15,091 bases of DNA from CAYRNC01 sp964425645 (GCA_964425645.1 CAYRNC010000037.1:1-15091), one strand, 5' to 3'; shown: positions 1-8,638, numbered from the stretch's first letter. Numbers and translations are program-made. Notes: generated by a model not told the origin, from the sequence alone.

Positions 1-1416
1 ATGATATCCGTCATAATAGCATGTATTGCAGGTACGGTTTTCGCTTTATTTTTCGTTAAGGCAAAAATTGATTCATTAAAGATCAGACTTTCGGCGTCGG
101 TCGCCTTCATATTGATCGGCGCCGTCTCCTTCAGCTACATCTATGCTGACGGCAAAATTTATTCCCAAAGAGAGAATAACGAATTAATTAATAAATGGTC
201 GTTTACACAGGTGTACATTTCGAAGGGATTCATCTATCCTTTTATACACAGCATCAAATCTTGTTTTCATACACCGCCAAAGGGTTACAGCAAGAGAGCG
301 GCTTCAGAGATGCTGTCCGCATATTCATACTGCGATATTGCCGAGGACAAAAAGGTAAACGTAATTTCAATAATGCTGGAGGCATACAATGATTTTTCAA
401 AATTCGATCAGATTGAATTTGGCATAGATGTGTATGAGGATTTTCATTTACTGAAAGACGAATCCTATTTCGGACAGCTTTTAACAAATGTTATTTCAGG
501 AGGCACGGTAAATACGGAGTGGTCATTTTTAACAGGCTTTACTTCGCTGTATAATTTCCGAACCGATGTCAATTCATATGCCCGTTACTTTAAGGAACAA
601 GGCTACAGCGTTGAAGGCAGCCACCCCGGTTACGATTGGTTTTACAACAGAAAAAACATTAACAGGTATTTGGGTTTCGATAACTATTACTTCCGCGAAA
701 ATCATTATGGGGAAATTTCAGGCATAAAAATAGCAAATGACAACATTCTTTTTGGGGAGATAATTAAGCTGTATGAGGTGAACAGAAAAACCGGAAGACC
801 TTATTTCAGCTTTAATGTCACCTATCAAAACCATGGGCCCTATTCTTCAGAAAAACTGGCTTTGGAGGATTACGTAGTAAACAAAGGTTACGGCGAAGAG
901 GAATACAACATTTTAAATAATTATTTTTCAGGAATATACAGCACAAACAAGGAATTAAAGCGGCTCATCGACTATTTCAGTAAAGTAGAAGAACCCGTGG
1001 TTGTGATATTGTTTGGTGATCATAATCCATGGCTTGGGGACAAAAATAGCGTATACCATATGCTGGGGATAAATCTGGATCTTGACACAGAGGAAGGCTT
1101 CTGCAATTACTATTGTACTCCTTATATCATTTGGGGTAATGATCGTGCAAAGGAGGTGCTTGATTGTGATTTCAAGGGGGAAGGTCCCACCATCGGACCC
1201 TATTTTCTGATGAGCGAGTTTTTTGATTTGGCGGGTTATGGCGGAAACGAATTCATGAAGGCCTCATTCCTGCTAAGAGAAAAAATCGATGCAGCACATG
1301 TGAATGGAATCTATAAAGAATCAGGAAGGCTTACGAAAGAACTGTCCTTAGAATCTGAAAAGGCACTGAATGAATTTTCTTATATTGAATATTATTATAA
1401 GAAAAATTTAAGATGA
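1..1416 (+). CDS. LtaS-like phosphoglycerol transferase / sulfatase-fold membrane enzyme, probably 5'-truncated by the window
   Basis: The protein resembles the lipoteichoic acid synthase group of the alkaline phosphatase/sulfatase superfamily. These membrane enzymes carry an extracellular metal-dependent domain that transfers phosphoglycerol or related groups to envelope glycans. Two hydrophobic segments (about residues 2-18 and 28-48) precede the catalytic domain. Visible motifs are IMLEAY with a likely metal-ligand Glu127, GGTVNTEW with likely nucleophile Thr169, NHGPY (His278) and FGDHNPW (Asp340, His341). LtaS enzymes usually have five membrane helices and over 600 residues, whereas 471 residues with two helices are seen here. 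The ATG at base 1 is therefore probably an internal Met and the gene begins upstream. The family assignment is strong. The exact substrate (teichoic acid or another glycan) is unknown. Confidence 0.82.
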   Translation: MISVIIACIAGTVFALFFVKAKIDSLKIRLSASVAFILIGAVSFSYIYADGKIYSQRENNELINKWSFTQVYISKGFIYPFIHSIKSCFHTPPKGYSKRAASEMLSAYSYCDIAEDKKVNVISIMLEAYNDFSKFDQIEFGIDVYEDFHLLKDESYFGQLLTNVISGGTVNTEWSFLTGFTSLYNFRTDVNSYARYFKEQGYSVEGSHPGYDWFYNRKNINRYLGFDNYYFRENHYGEISGIKIANDNILFGEIIKLYEVNRKTGRPYFSFNVTYQNHGPYSSEKLALEDYVVNKGYGEEEYNILNNYFSGIYSTNKELKRLIDYFSKVEEPVVVILFGDHNPWLGDKNSVYHMLGINLDLDTEEGFCNYYCTPYIIWGNDRAKEVLDCDFKGEGPTIGPYFLMSEFFDLAGYGGNEFMKASFLLREKIDAAHVNGIYKESGRLTKELSLESEKALNEFSYIEYYYKKNLR

Positions 1417-1460
1417 TTTCAGCTACTGCGATATTTTTACTTTTCTTACACAGCAAATTC

Positions 1461-1469
1461 TGTTATAAT
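1461..1469 (+). promoter_or_regulatory. Extended -10 promoter for the DUF1538-PII pair
   Basis: TG, one base, then a perfect TATAAT (1464-1469) lies about 90 bases before the DUF1538 start. No good -35 is visible at the usual spacing, which fits an extended -10 promoter. It implies a leader of about 80 bases. Confidence 0.5.
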
Positions 1470-1558
1470 TTATTCATTCAAGAGTTCTTCTGTCTGACAA
1501 TTTTCGACGGCTTTTTCGAAATAAGATAAAAATGCATAATGAAAGATGAGGTGAATTG

Positions 1559-3079
1559 GTGCTGTCACTGCTGATAAAAAAGCTAAAAGAATCTTTTTTT
1601 TCTGTAATCCCAATTATAATTCTCGTTTTAGTTTTAAATTTTTCATTAGCGCCGATGCCTGCCTGGAGCGTTGTTTTGTTTTTTGTAAGCGCATTTTTGA
1701 TGGTCTTGGGGATAGCTTTGTTCAATCTCGGAGTTGATGTGTCTTTGATCCCGATAGGGGAGCAAATCGGGTCTACCGTGATAAAAAGCAAACGCCTTCC
1801 TTTCATAATATTTTTGACTTTTATCATAGGTGTATTTATAAGTATGGCCGAACCTGACCTTATAGTTTTGGCAGGACAGATAAGCGGGGTATCGGATTCC
1901 ACTGTCATAATTGTAGTATCTATAGGCGTGGGAATGGCAATAGTGACAGCCATACTGAGAATACTGTTTCAGCTGCGCTTTTCTTTTGTGCTGATGGGCT
2001 GTTATTTACTGGCGTTTGTCCTTTCAATGCTTACCGGGAATGAATTTCTTTCAATAGCCTGGGAATCGGGAGGCGTCACAACAGGTCCGATAATGGTTCC
2101 GTTTGTGATGGCCTTGGGTCTAGGGCTTGCATCTGTGCGCGGTGACAAAACCACGGAAGAGGACAGTTTCGGCCTGATTTCACTTTGTTTAATAGGACCG
2201 ATAATAACGGTTCTGATACTTGGAATGTTTTCGGAACCTTCAGGCGGCAGCGCAATAGATATTCCGGCGATACAATCGATGGGCGATATTATAAAGCAAT
2301 ACGGCATGAGCGTTCCTGAATATTCAAGGCAGATAGCCGTGGCCCTGTTCCCGATACTGTTTCTATTTGCGTTATTTCAGGCTGTAAAGCTGAGATCCGG
2401 AAAGCGGACTATACTAAAGATAAGTTCGGGTACGATATATACATTTTTAGGGCTTGTGCTGTTCCTTTCAAGCGTAAACGTGGGTTTTATGCCTGCAGGT
2501 TATCAGCTGGGCTGCATATTGGCTGAAGGCGGCCCCCTGTGGGTCCTCATTCCTATCGGGATGATCATGGGATATTTTGTGGTTGCTGCAGAGCCTGCGG
2601 TATTCGTTTTGAAGCGACAGGTTGAGGAGGTAACTGCAGGCGCCGTATCCGCTAAGGCGATGGGCATAGGATTGTCGGTCGGTGTAGCAGTATCCGTAGG
2701 CCTTGCGATGGTTCGCATCGTCACAGGCATATCGATCCTTTACTTTATTATTCCAGGATACACTTTTGCCCTGATACTTACGTTTTTTGTGCCACACCTT
2801 TTCATCACCATAGCATTTGACTCAGGGGCGGTTGCTTCCGGACCTCTTGCGGCTACGTTCATGTTGCCGTTTGCGATAGGGGCCTGCGATATTGCGGGAG
2901 GCAATATTTTTGTAGATGCTTTTGGAATCGTTGCGCTTGTGGCCATGACGCCGGTTATTACTCTTCAGCTCTTCGGACTGGTTTATGTTATAAAATCCAA
3001 GATTGCCGCAGCGAGGGTCGTGCTGCCTGCTGAAGAAGATACAATTATCGAACTTGATTCCGTAGAAACAGATGAATAG
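1559..3079 (+). CDS. DUF1538 family polytopic membrane protein with two internal repeats
   Basis: A very hydrophobic protein of about 506 residues that I recognise as DUF1538, a putative transporter family of unknown substrate. It is an internal duplication with an offset of roughly 250 residues. AEP at 98-100 matches AEP at 345-347. SGGVTTGPIMVPFVMALG (about 171-188) matches SGAVASGPLAATFMLPFA (about 423-440). Each half ends in a D-x-FG(L/I)-containing segment followed by TP or GP and a membrane helix. Residue numbers count from the TTG at 1556. I chose GTG 1559 because GAGG (1548-1551) is 7 bases from it and only 4 from TTG 1556. It is followed 64 bases later by a PII-like gene, suggesting a transporter regulated by a PII protein, as AmtB is by GlnK. 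Transport itself is an inference from topology. Confidence 0.82.
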   Translation: MLSLLIKKLKESFFSVIPIIILVLVLNFSLAPMPAWSVVLFFVSAFLMVLGIALFNLGVDVSLIPIGEQIGSTVIKSKRLPFIIFLTFIIGVFISMAEPDLIVLAGQISGVSDSTVIIVVSIGVGMAIVTAILRILFQLRFSFVLMGCYLLAFVLSMLTGNEFLSIAWESGGVTTGPIMVPFVMALGLGLASVRGDKTTEEDSFGLISLCLIGPIITVLILGMFSEPSGGSAIDIPAIQSMGDIIKQYGMSVPEYSRQIAVALFPILFLFALFQAVKLRSGKRTILKISSGTIYTFLGLVLFLSSVNVGFMPAGYQLGCILAEGGPLWVLIPIGMIMGYFVVAAEPAVFVLKRQVEEVTAGAVSAKAMGIGLSVGVAVSVGLAMVRIVTGISILYFIIPGYTFALILTFFVPHLFITIAFDSGAVASGPLAATFMLPFAIGACDIAGGNIFVDAFGIVALVAMTPVITLQLFGLVYVIKSKIAAARVVLPAEEDTIIELDSVETDE

Positions 3080-3143
3080 ATATAAAATATATAATCATCA
3101 TGGATTTAAAAAATCTGTTGGGTTATAATAGCAACTATCCGAA

Positions 3144-3875
3144 GTGAAAGTGAGAATACAGTTGATAGATAATTCAGGGTCCAAATTGGAAGCGCTAATA
3201 ACTATTATGGATGCAGATTTAAACAACTACCTTGTCAGTCTGTACGAAACCAATAAATTTCCCGTTATATTTTTGGCTTACGGGCATGGTTCCGCCAAGT
3301 CAAAAATTTATGAAATGCTGGGCTACGGGGGTTCGAAAAAAATAGTGTCGATCAGCATCAATACCGGCAGGATGTCAAATTTCATTATTAATCAGCTTCA
3401 TAAAAGGATAGATCTTTCCATGCCGGGCACCGGAATAGCTTTTACTATAGGATTGAGCGGTATAAGCAGGATCCTTTCGGGAGTTTGTAAGAAAGCAGAT
3501 GAGAATTTTAAGATGGGGAGTGAAACTATGACTGCCGCGTCAAAAGAGCCGTACAGTTTAATTGTGGCCATAGTAAACAGCGGGCACTTTGAAAGTGTGA
3601 TGGACGCTGCAAAATCCGCCGGGGCAAGCGGAGGAACCTTGGTACATGCCCGCAGCATAGGGTCAAAAGAAGCGATTAAGTACCTTGGTATTACGCTGCA
3701 ACCTGAAAAAGATCTGGTCATGATACTTGCACAAAGGGAGAAAAAGCTTGCCATCATGGAAAGTATCACTGCAAAGACGGGGCTTAATACGGAGGCGATG
3801 GCATGCTGTTTTTCACTGCCCGTAAGCAGGATAACGGGTGTGGGTTCAATCATTGACAATTTTGATGAAATATGA
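3144..3875 (+). CDS. Tandem-domain PII-like signalling protein
   Basis: The C-terminal half (about residues 138-232) has clear PII (GlnB/GlnK) features: a start like SLIVAIVNSG, the VMDAAKSAGASGGTLVHAR segment (152-170), a beta segment DLVMILAQREKK, and the closing SLPVSRITG (224-232). The N-terminal half (about 1-107) is a second, more diverged copy: FLAYGHGSAKSKIYEMLG (43-60), KIVSISINTGRMSNFIINQL and PGTGIAF (94-100). PII proteins are normally single-domain trimers of about 112 residues, so this is a fused pair. The T-loop is short and has no recognisable Tyr51 uridylylation site. The protein probably senses a nucleotide or other small ligand and controls the DUF1538 protein encoded just upstream. 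The GTG start follows an in-frame stop at 3129 by only four codons and has no convincing ribosome binding site. Confidence 0.75.
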   Translation: MKVRIQLIDNSGSKLEALITIMDADLNNYLVSLYETNKFPVIFLAYGHGSAKSKIYEMLGYGGSKKIVSISINTGRMSNFIINQLHKRIDLSMPGTGIAFTIGLSGISRILSGVCKKADENFKMGSETMTAASKEPYSLIVAIVNSGHFESVMDAAKSAGASGGTLVHARSIGSKEAIKYLGITLQPEKDLVMILAQREKKLAIMESITAKTGLNTEAMACCFSLPVSRITGVGSIIDNFDEI

Positions 3876-3915
3876 TTGCATCGGTACCGCATTTATGGGG
3901 CGAGAGATATTCGGG

Positions 3916-5097
3916 CTATGATTTATAGGCGGTAACGTTCAGCAGCTCATTTACTGTGACAAAGTCATAGCCTTGCGATTTAAGCGAATGGATAATTAAA
4001 GGCAACACCTCTTTTGTAACCGGATAGGCGTCGTGCATTAAAATAATGGCTCCATCCCTTATGTTTGGCATTGCGTCGATTAAGACCTGATCTATATCTT
4101 TATATCGCCAGTCGTTTGTATCTACAGACCATTCAATAACCTTATAATTCAAATCCCGAAGTTCTTCGATAACACGGTCGGTGGTAAAACCGTACGGAGG
4201 GCGCATCAGAGCGGTTCGAAGGCCGGTTATGTTATAGATTTCGTTTTCTGTTGTAAGCATTTCCTCTATCAGTTCTTCAAAGGACTGTTCACGGAAATCT
4301 TTGTGGCTGAAGCTGTGATTGGCTAAGGTATGGCCTCCGCTGACGATTCGCTCCACTATATCGGCATTTCCCGCAATATTGCTGCCGAGAAGGAAGAATG
4401 TGGCGGGTACACGGTTGCTTTCTAAAATGTTCAGTATATCGTTAGTACCGGGTATGTTTGGGCCGTCATCGAATGTTAAGGCTATTCTTAAACTTCCCGC
4501 TTCTCCTTTATAAAAGAAAGTCCCGGGGAAGCGCTCGGCTAAAGGCGATAATACTTTTTCCACATCGGCAAGCTCTTCGCGATTAACGGGGCGAAAGGGA
4601 ACTACCAAATGCTGTCCTGTTTGGATCGGGCTTGACTTGCTAAGATTGTTTTCAACAAGCAGGTCCTCCAAAGTAACGCCCAAATCCTTTGAAATGCCAA
4701 TAAGGGTGTCACCGGCTTTTACGGTGTAAATCTTAGGGATTAAAAGGACCTGATCGATATATAAAAGATTAATATCCTCTATATTATTGATATTTGCAAG
4801 CATTTCTATCGGAACACCGAAGTTTTGGGAAATCTGGGAAAGGGTATCCCCGGGTTTGACTACATAAGCCTGTCTGTTGACACCGGGAACAATGATAACC
4901 TGGTCCGGAAAGATAATATTCGGATCTATGATATACTGATTGTTTCCAATCAATGAATCCAACGAGATGCCGTAAAGCTTTGCAATACCGCTTAACGTCT
5001 CGCCCGGAGCGACAAAATGTACCTGATCCGCATAAGCGGGCACTGTCTGCAATGCGACAGCGATTATTAAAATAGCTGATATGCGTTTGGCATTCAT
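3916..5097 (-). CDS. Secreted polysaccharide deacetylase with three LysM domains
   Basis: The protein has 393 residues. A signal peptide covers about 1-23, with cleavage likely after AYA. Three LysM repeats follow (about 25-71, 76-121 and 123-168), each with a GETL or GDTL start and a VP or IP end, and they bind peptidoglycan or chitin-like glycans. The C-terminal NodB/CE4 deacetylase domain spans about 203-390. It shows TFDDGP (catalytic and metal Asp, 210-211), the metal-binding pair His261 and His265 in HSFSH, RPPYG (299-303), DTNDW (327-331) and LMHD (His355). All expected catalytic motifs are present, so it is probably an active N-acetyl-glucosamine or muramic-acid deacetylase at the wall. 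Domain layout resembles spore or wall PdaA-like proteins. AGAGGG lies 6 bases before the ATG. It is transcribed towards the PII gene and diverges from the MFS gene. Confidence 0.93.
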   Translation of the reverse strand: MNAKRISAILIIAVALQTVPAYADQVHFVAPGETLSGIAKLYGISLDSLIGNNQYIIDPNIIFPDQVIIVPGVNRQAYVVKPGDTLSQISQNFGVPIEMLANINNIEDINLLYIDQVLLIPKIYTVKAGDTLIGISKDLGVTLEDLLVENNLSKSSPIQTGQHLVVPFRPVNREELADVEKVLSPLAERFPGTFFYKGEAGSLRIALTFDDGPNIPGTNDILNILESNRVPATFFLLGSNIAGNADIVERIVSGGHTLANHSFSHKDFREQSFEELIEEMLTTENEIYNITGLRTALMRPPYGFTTDRVIEELRDLNYKVIEWSVDTNDWRYKDIDQVLIDAMPNIRDGAIILMHDAYPVTKEVLPLIIHSLKSQGYDFVTVNELLNVTAYKS

Positions 5098-5194
5098 ATG
5101 AAACCCTCTTTCAAAACACCGAAAACTTCATGCCTTAGTATTAGCAAATTTACAAGAAAAACTCCGACAATGAAATATTTTTATGAAGCTAAGC

Positions 5195-5223
5195 TTGCAA
5201 TTTATAAGTCCATGCAACATAAT
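5195..5223 (+). promoter_or_regulatory. Promoter of the MFS gene
   Basis: A -35 TTGCAA (5195-5200), a 17-base spacer and a -10 CATAAT (5218-5223) sit about 34 bases before the MFS start codon. Spacing is ideal and the -10 matches at five of six positions. Confidence 0.5.
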
Positions 5224-5256
5224 ACAAGGGAGCGTTTCAAATCGGCTAGGAAATAA

Positions 5257-6657
5257 ATGGGGCAAACAATGAAGAAAAACAATACTAGAACAGTGGAGGA
5301 AGGCCGCACCGCAACACTTTTATTATTAATACTGACAGCGCTCGTGATAACCGTTTCGGGCAGTGCCCTCAATTTATCGATACCTACAATCGATTATGAG
5401 TTTCGTGCAGGGGCCACCGCCATAGGATGGGTTATCAGCGGATACATTTTATCTGCTGCAGCACTTGCAATTCCGATAGGGCGAATAGCGGATCTTACGG
5501 GGAGAGAAAGAATACTGAAAATAGGTTTAATGGCCTTTTCCATTTTCTCGGGGGCCATATGTTTTGCCCGATCCATAGAAATGCTCGTTTTTTTCAGGGT
5601 TTTGCAAGGCGCCGGTGCAGCGATGATTTTTTCTACTAATCAAGCGGTCCTTATAAGCCATTTTCCTCCGGAAAAGAGAGGAAAGGTTCTAGGCTATTTA
5701 ATCGGTGCAACGTACACGGGACTGACAGCCGGCCCGGTACTTGGGGGTATATTAAATCATACACTGGGCTGGAGGTCAATTTTTGTACTTACATTTATAG
5801 CCGGTATCATCACGTTTATCCTGGCTGTTAAAGAATTGCCCGCTATGCCGTTAGAAGGACCTAAGCAAAGCGTAGATTTTCCGGGAAGCATTCTGTCCGT
5901 ACTGGTAATTGTAGGAATGATGTATGGGCTATCCGCTTTTTCAACAGAAGTATTTGCAAAGTATTTGATTCCTTTATCCATAGTATTGTTTATCATTTTT
6001 CTGCGTCACGAACTTCGCACAGACAGCCCCGTTATTCAGGTCAGGTTGTTTCGAAGAAACGCAAGCTACCTTTTATCTAATTTAGCGGCGCTTCTCAATT
6101 ACGGAGCAACTTTTGCACTGGGCTATCTTATGTCCATATACCTGCAGGTTGTCAGGGGCATGGATTCCCAGACAGCAGGTTTTATACTGATAAGTCAGCC
6201 TCTTATCATGGCTATATTCGCACCGTATGCGGGGAAGCTGTCGGACAGGATATCGCCACATAAGCTCGCCTCTTTTGGAATGGGGCTTTGCGCCATAGGC
6301 CTGTTCCTTTTCATCTTCATTACTGAAAAAGAACCCATAGCGTTGGTAGTATTGTATCTGGTAATTGTGGGCTTCGGTTTCGCTTTCTTTTCCCCTCCCA
6401 ATACCAATGCGATAATGGCATGCGTAGAACCGAAGGATTACGGAGTCGCCTCTTCCATACTTGCTACAATGAGGAATTTGGGACACAGCAGCAGCATGGC
6501 TGTAGTAACATTTATCGTTGCGGGACTATTGGGAAGCGTTCCGCTTGGAGAGGCAAGCGTACAAGGCATTATGCAGGTTATGAAGGTTTCCTTTTCCGTT
6601 TTGACCTGCGTATGTGTGGTGGGCGTATTCATATCGCTGAAAAGGAATAATGCTTAA
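5257..6657 (+). CDS. DHA2-type major facilitator superfamily exporter
   Basis: A polytopic protein of 466 residues with about 14 hydrophobic segments, as in the DHA2 drug:H+ antiporters. Motif A is GRIADLTGRERIL (75-87). Motif B is RVLQGAGAAMIF (114-125). Motif C, typical of antiporters, is the GxxxGPxxGG stretch at about 155-164, followed by GWRSIF (171-176). A weaker second motif-A-like stretch, GKLSDRISPHKL, opens the second half. The role is probably proton-driven export of a drug or metabolite; the substrate is unknown. ATG 5257 has AGG six bases upstream. ATG 5269 (Met5) is an alternative with GGGG before it. The gene stands alone, divergent from the deacetylase and convergent with the amidohydrolase. 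Confidence 0.87.
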   Translation: MGQTMKKNNTRTVEEGRTATLLLLILTALVITVSGSALNLSIPTIDYEFRAGATAIGWVISGYILSAAALAIPIGRIADLTGRERILKIGLMAFSIFSGAICFARSIEMLVFFRVLQGAGAAMIFSTNQAVLISHFPPEKRGKVLGYLIGATYTGLTAGPVLGGILNHTLGWRSIFVLTFIAGIITFILAVKELPAMPLEGPKQSVDFPGSILSVLVIVGMMYGLSAFSTEVFAKYLIPLSIVLFIIFLRHELRTDSPVIQVRLFRRNASYLLSNLAALLNYGATFALGYLMSIYLQVVRGMDSQTAGFILISQPLIMAIFAPYAGKLSDRISPHKLASFGMGLCAIGLFLFIFITEKEPIALVVLYLVIVGFGFAFFSPPNTNAIMACVEPKDYGVASSILATMRNLGHSSSMAVVTFIVAGLLGSVPLGEASVQGIMQVMKVSFSVLTCVCVVGVFISLKRNNA

Positions 6658-6678
6658 ATTTTTTTTCAAATAAACAGA

Positions 6679-6702
6679 CAGACAATGGATTTCCATCGTC
6701 TG
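6679..6702 (-). terminator. Hairpin between convergent MFS and amidohydrolase genes
   Basis: CAGACAATGG pairs with CCATCGTCTG, giving a 10-bp stem with one mismatch and a four-base loop. Read on the minus strand it is followed by a T-rich stretch (TCTGTTTATTT), so it may end the amidohydrolase transcript. The T tract is imperfect. On the plus strand there is no T tract after it. Confidence 0.35.
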
Positions 6703-6742
6703 CCGTTGGGATTCAGAAAATATTTTTTAAAAACGTGAACCT

Positions 6743-8446
6743 CTATAGCGTGTAAATTGTTATTCCCTCTAAAAATGTGCGAAGAACATTTATTTTTCCG
6801 ATTTGTACAGGGTCAATCTCTAAAATATTCTTATCTAAAATGATCAGGTCGGCGATCTTCCCCACTTCTATTGATCCGCAATTGTCTTCTAAAAATAATT
6901 GATAGGCAGGATTAATGGTGAATGAATTGACCATTTGCTTCGCTGTAACCACTTCGGCAGGGTTCTTAATCGTATCGGGATCCCCTGATTCCGCGCACCT
7001 CGTTACTCCTATTTGTATTGCTCTGACAGGTTTAGGCGGTTGAGATACCGGCCAGTCGCTGGAAGACGAGACGATGATTCCGTTATCAAAGAAGGATTTC
7101 ATCGGATAGGTGCTGTCAGCTCTTTCTGCACCAAGATACGGAATTTCTATCTCGTTGTAAAGCCCCTCTTCTTGGTAATGCCAATAGGGCTGAACTGAGG
7201 CCACCATTTTCAGATCAGCCATCCTTTTAATGTCATCGGGATGGATGAGCTGCAGATGGGTTATGGCATGCCTGCAGCCCATATCGCCATTTTGATCATA
7301 TGCGTATTCACAGGCATCAATGATCATTCTGCTTGCAGCGTCAACTATTGCATGAGTATGTATTGTTATTCCCAAAGAATCGGCTTTAAGAAATAATTCG
7401 TTCAAAGAATCCTGATCCCAAAGAGGTTCGCTTCTGAATCCCGGTTCATCTGCGTAGTCTTCCAGCAGAAAACCGGTTCTTCCTTCTACAACGCCATCGT
7501 TGAAAATTTTAATAGCGTTTACCGAGAAGCATCCTCCCTCTGTCTCTTCAATGAGATCTTTACATATGTCGACCTCTTCCAGGAAGTTTTCACCGGGCTC
7601 AATTCCATATCCCCCATAAACCCGAATCTTAAGCAGACCCTCTTCCTCCAGTTCTTTATAGGCGTTTAGAATATTGGGTTCCCTAACGGATGGATCCCAG
7701 TATGCAGTAATTCCGTAGCTCATCGCTTCATCATGCCATGCCAGGATACCGGTCTTGTATTCCTCAACCGAATATTCAGGGATTATGTCAGAAACAAAAC
7801 TCATGGCATTTTCACGGAAGCATCCGACAGGATTTCCGTTGGAATCCCTTTCAATTACGCCTCCCGGTATATCCTTTGTGTTTGCATCCACCCCCATTAA
7901 TTCCATTGCCTTGGAATTTACCCAATAGGAATGGCAATCCATTGGGGATAAAACAATCGGAAGGTCCGTGTCGATGGCATCCAGCATCAAAGCTGTGGGG
8001 ACCCCGTTGGGGAAGTAGCCGTTATACCATCCCCCACCCCTTATAAATGTCACATCGGGATGGGTGTCAATGAAATCAGTTATCATATCTATATACTGTT
8101 CAATGTTTGTAGCCTCATATAGATTTACTTCAAATACGCTTGATGTTCCTCCAAAGGATCCGTGGGCATGGCCGTCTGTGAAGCTCGGCAGCGCCATACC
8201 TTCTTCTAAAGTAACTACTTCGGTATCATCGCCGATGAATTCCTGTACCCCCTCTTCATCGCCGACATAAATGTATTTTCCGTCTTTGACAGCCAATGCG
8301 GAAACCGTATCCCCTTCCGCGTTTGCGGTATAGATGCTTCCTATAATGACTGTTTCCGCGAAGTCAGAGTCGGAAGCGGGGCCGCTGCAACCGGTGACTG
8401 TGAATGCCAGCGCTAAACAGATTGCAATAACCATAATCTTTTTCAT
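6743..8446 (-). CDS. Lipid-anchored YtcJ-like amidohydrolase (Amidohydro_3)
   Basis: The 567-residue protein belongs to the metal-dependent amidohydrolase superfamily, YtcJ type. It shows DGHAH with metal-binding His93 and His95, IKIFNDG with Lys313 in the usual bridging position, HTHA (His363, His365), ITHL (His397) and SSDWPV with catalytic Asp464. The C-terminal GKIADLIILD closes the beta-sandwich. The N-terminus is a lipoprotein signal: MKK, a hydrophobic core, then TVTGC with the modified Cys at 20. I chose ATG 8446 over the upstream ATG at 8485 because GAGAGGTGA sits 5-8 bases before it and because it gives a clean signal peptide. It therefore probably acts outside the membrane, hydrolysing an amide or similar substrate that cannot be named. 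It faces away from the LuxR-nitrilase cluster, across a 491-bp gap. Confidence 0.87.
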   Translation of the reverse strand: MKKIMVIAICLALAFTVTGCSGPASDSDFAETVIIGSIYTANAEGDTVSALAVKDGKYIYVGDEEGVQEFIGDDTEVVTLEEGMALPSFTDGHAHGSFGGTSSVFEVNLYEATNIEQYIDMITDFIDTHPDVTFIRGGGWYNGYFPNGVPTALMLDAIDTDLPIVLSPMDCHSYWVNSKAMELMGVDANTKDIPGGVIERDSNGNPVGCFRENAMSFVSDIIPEYSVEEYKTGILAWHDEAMSYGITAYWDPSVREPNILNAYKELEEEGLLKIRVYGGYGIEPGENFLEEVDICKDLIEETEGGCFSVNAIKIFNDGVVEGRTGFLLEDYADEPGFRSEPLWDQDSLNELFLKADSLGITIHTHAIVDAASRMIIDACEYAYDQNGDMGCRHAITHLQLIHPDDIKRMADLKMVASVQPYWHYQEEGLYNEIEIPYLGAERADSTYPMKSFFDNGIIVSSSSDWPVSQPPKPVRAIQIGVTRCAESGDPDTIKNPAEVVTAKQMVNSFTINPAYQLFLEDNCGSIEVGKIADLIILDKNILEIDPVQIGKINVLRTFLEGITIYTL

Positions 8447-8487
8447 AGCTTTCACCTCTCCATTTATAAGGGTTATGTCCTCCATAC

Positions 8488-8493
8488 ATTATA
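8488..8493 (-). promoter_or_regulatory. Possible -10 for the amidohydrolase gene
   Basis: On the minus strand a perfect TATAAT lies 41 bases before the chosen ATG. No convincing -35 is seen at normal spacing. Confidence 0.35.
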
Positions 8494-8577
8494 TGGACAT
8501 CATATGCGAGAAAGTCATGAAATTATTTGTTTTGTCCTTTTTAACATAGACCATCATCATATATATTTTTTACACTA

Positions 8578-8597
8578 ACACTGTACCTTGGACCCAT
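8578..8597 (+). promoter_or_regulatory. Shared box, copy 1 (possible operator)
   Basis: ACACTGTACCTTGGACCCAT matches ATACTGTACCAAAGACCCAT at 11111-11130 at 16 of 20 positions, including unbroken runs ACTGTACC and GACCCAT. A TATAAT-like sequence (8620-8625) starts 22 bases after its end. It could be an activator or repressor site for a cluster regulator; this is inference. Confidence 0.4.
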
Positions 8598-8612
8598 GGA
8601 CATAGGTTTTTG

Positions 8613-8638
8613 GCAATTGTATAATTATATACAATTGC
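8613..8638. repeat. Perfect-armed palindrome (possible operator)
   Basis: Arms GCAATTGTAT and ATACAATTGC (10 bp each, perfectly complementary) flank a six-base AATTAT centre. It lies just after the shared box, has no T tract typical of a terminator, and overlaps a TATAAT, so an operator is more likely than a terminator. Confidence 0.45.

Noticed and set aside
1474..1953. 159-codon minus-strand frame opposite the DUF1538 gene
   Set aside because: Low-complexity Thr/Ile/Lys composition and full overlap with a strong membrane-protein gene mark it as a shadow frame.
3882..3889. CGGTACCG palindrome between the convergent PII-like and deacetylase genes
   Set aside because: It is only eight bases with no T tract on either side, so it is not supported as a terminator.
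3398..3892. 164-codon minus-strand frame opposite the PII-like gene
   Set aside because: It covers most of the recognised PII-like gene on the other strand and shows no family motif.
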